Shown: one piece after another, positions 31,660-31,872 of the stretch
Layout of the letters: each line of letters starts with the position of its first letter
How positions within the stretch are numbered: position 1 is the first letter of the stretch
Assembly: GCA_934098505.1 (NCBI GenBank)
Contig: CAKOOR010000010.1
Location: forward strand, 1-31,872
Reading direction: 5' to 3'
DNA: 31,872 nucleotides
From: an uncultured Bacilli bacterium
Lineage (GTDB): Bacteria; Bacillota_I; Bacilli_A; RF39; UBA660
The notes under the pieces: generated by a model
The model's input: only the letters and a program-made list of their open reading frames with translations
The model's database searches: none
What the model was told of the DNA's origin: nothing
Program-made: the position numbers and the translations under genes

Positions 31660-31872
31660 TTATGCTTCTTTTTTTAAGACTTCTATTTCTTCAAGCGATA
31701 AACCTGTACTCTGAAAAATCTTATTTTCATCTATTCCTATTTTTAAAAGATTTCTAGCTATTTCTAAAGCTTTTTCTTTAGAACCTTGTTCAATTCCTTG
31801 TTCAATTCCACGTTCGTGGCCTCGTTCTTCGGCTTCTTCGCTGGCATTCATTAATCTTGTATTAAAGACCAT
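31660..31872 (-). CDS. Rpn/PD-(D/E)XK transposase-family protein, C-terminal part
   Basis: The frame runs off the right edge; the visible ~70 residues are the C-terminal tail. 'GHERGIEQGIEQGSKEKALE' followed by 'IARNLLKIGIDENKIFQSTG' and 'LSLEEIEVLKKEA' is the typical end of Rpn-family recombination-promoting nucleases/putative transposases (the 'xxEGxxxG' repeats and the final small helical domain). The catalytic domain would lie outside the window. The Met at the very edge is probably internal. Confidence 0.65.
   Translation of the reverse strand: MVFNTRLMNASEEAEERGHERGIEQGIEQGSKEKALEIARNLLKIGIDENKIFQSTGLSLEEIEVLKKEA

Noticed and set aside
1..31872. tRNA and rRNA genes.
   Set aside because: No cloverleaf with CCA end, GTTCRA arm or conserved rRNA segment was seen on either strand; this was by eye only.

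Overview
The window is about 72% A+T, uses the standard bacterial code (TAA, TAG and TGA all end intact genes) and carries an endospore programme: a sigma-F-like factor, spoVAC-spoVAD-spoVAE and spoIIGA-sigE. Together with rbgA-rnhB, an LtaS-like enzyme, radC and mreC-mreD this points to an uncultured, low-GC, spore-forming Bacillota, probably a gut lineage near the Mollicutes-like Bacilli or the low-GC Clostridia. Names rest on motifs and gene order read by eye; no database search was run.

Layout. 1-3121: three tandem RhuM-family genes (the first cut by the window edge), one fused to a uracil-DNA-glycosylase-like domain, with a 45-codon serine recombinase stump between copies. This mobile-element debris abuts rbgA directly. 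3121-13570: housekeeping block of rbgA, rnhB, an LtaS-like membrane sulfatase, a ClpX-like AAA+ unfoldase with an unfamiliar N-terminal half, topA and ligA. 13611-16931: a membrane-anchored protein, a solute-sensor protein with a degenerate GGDEF domain, and a YihY/BrkB membrane protein. 16932-19925: a decayed reading frame, then sigF split by a +1 frameshift at CCC-TAG, then spoVAC-AD-AE behind a sequence matching the sigma-G promoter consensus. 19926-22698: a 279-bp element with lox-like ends, then two glycine-rich surface-protein genes. 22771-24199: spoIIGA and sigE. 24228-27667: four minus-strand paralogues of an unrecognised two-TM coiled-coil family, with a plus-strand SPOR-like gene among them. 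27839-31872: a HipA-like fragment, radC, a second 279-bp element, mreC-mreD without mreB, a Fic pseudogene and the tail of an Rpn-like gene.

How it fits together. The sporulation genes give forespore (sigF, spoVA) and mother-cell (spoIIGA, sigE) functions, with a Spo0A-box match before sigF and a sigma-G-type promoter before spoVAC. The most unusual signal is the pair of 279-bp elements. Both have the same length and align without gaps. Each is bounded by palindromic sites whose 5-bp spacers are exact reverse complements within an element but differ between elements. Each also holds the same promoter-like block in a 36-nt identical core. This is the layout expected of an invertible promoter worked by a tyrosine recombinase; copy 1 lies just upstream of the glycine-rich surface proteins. 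A MITE-like family is the main alternative.
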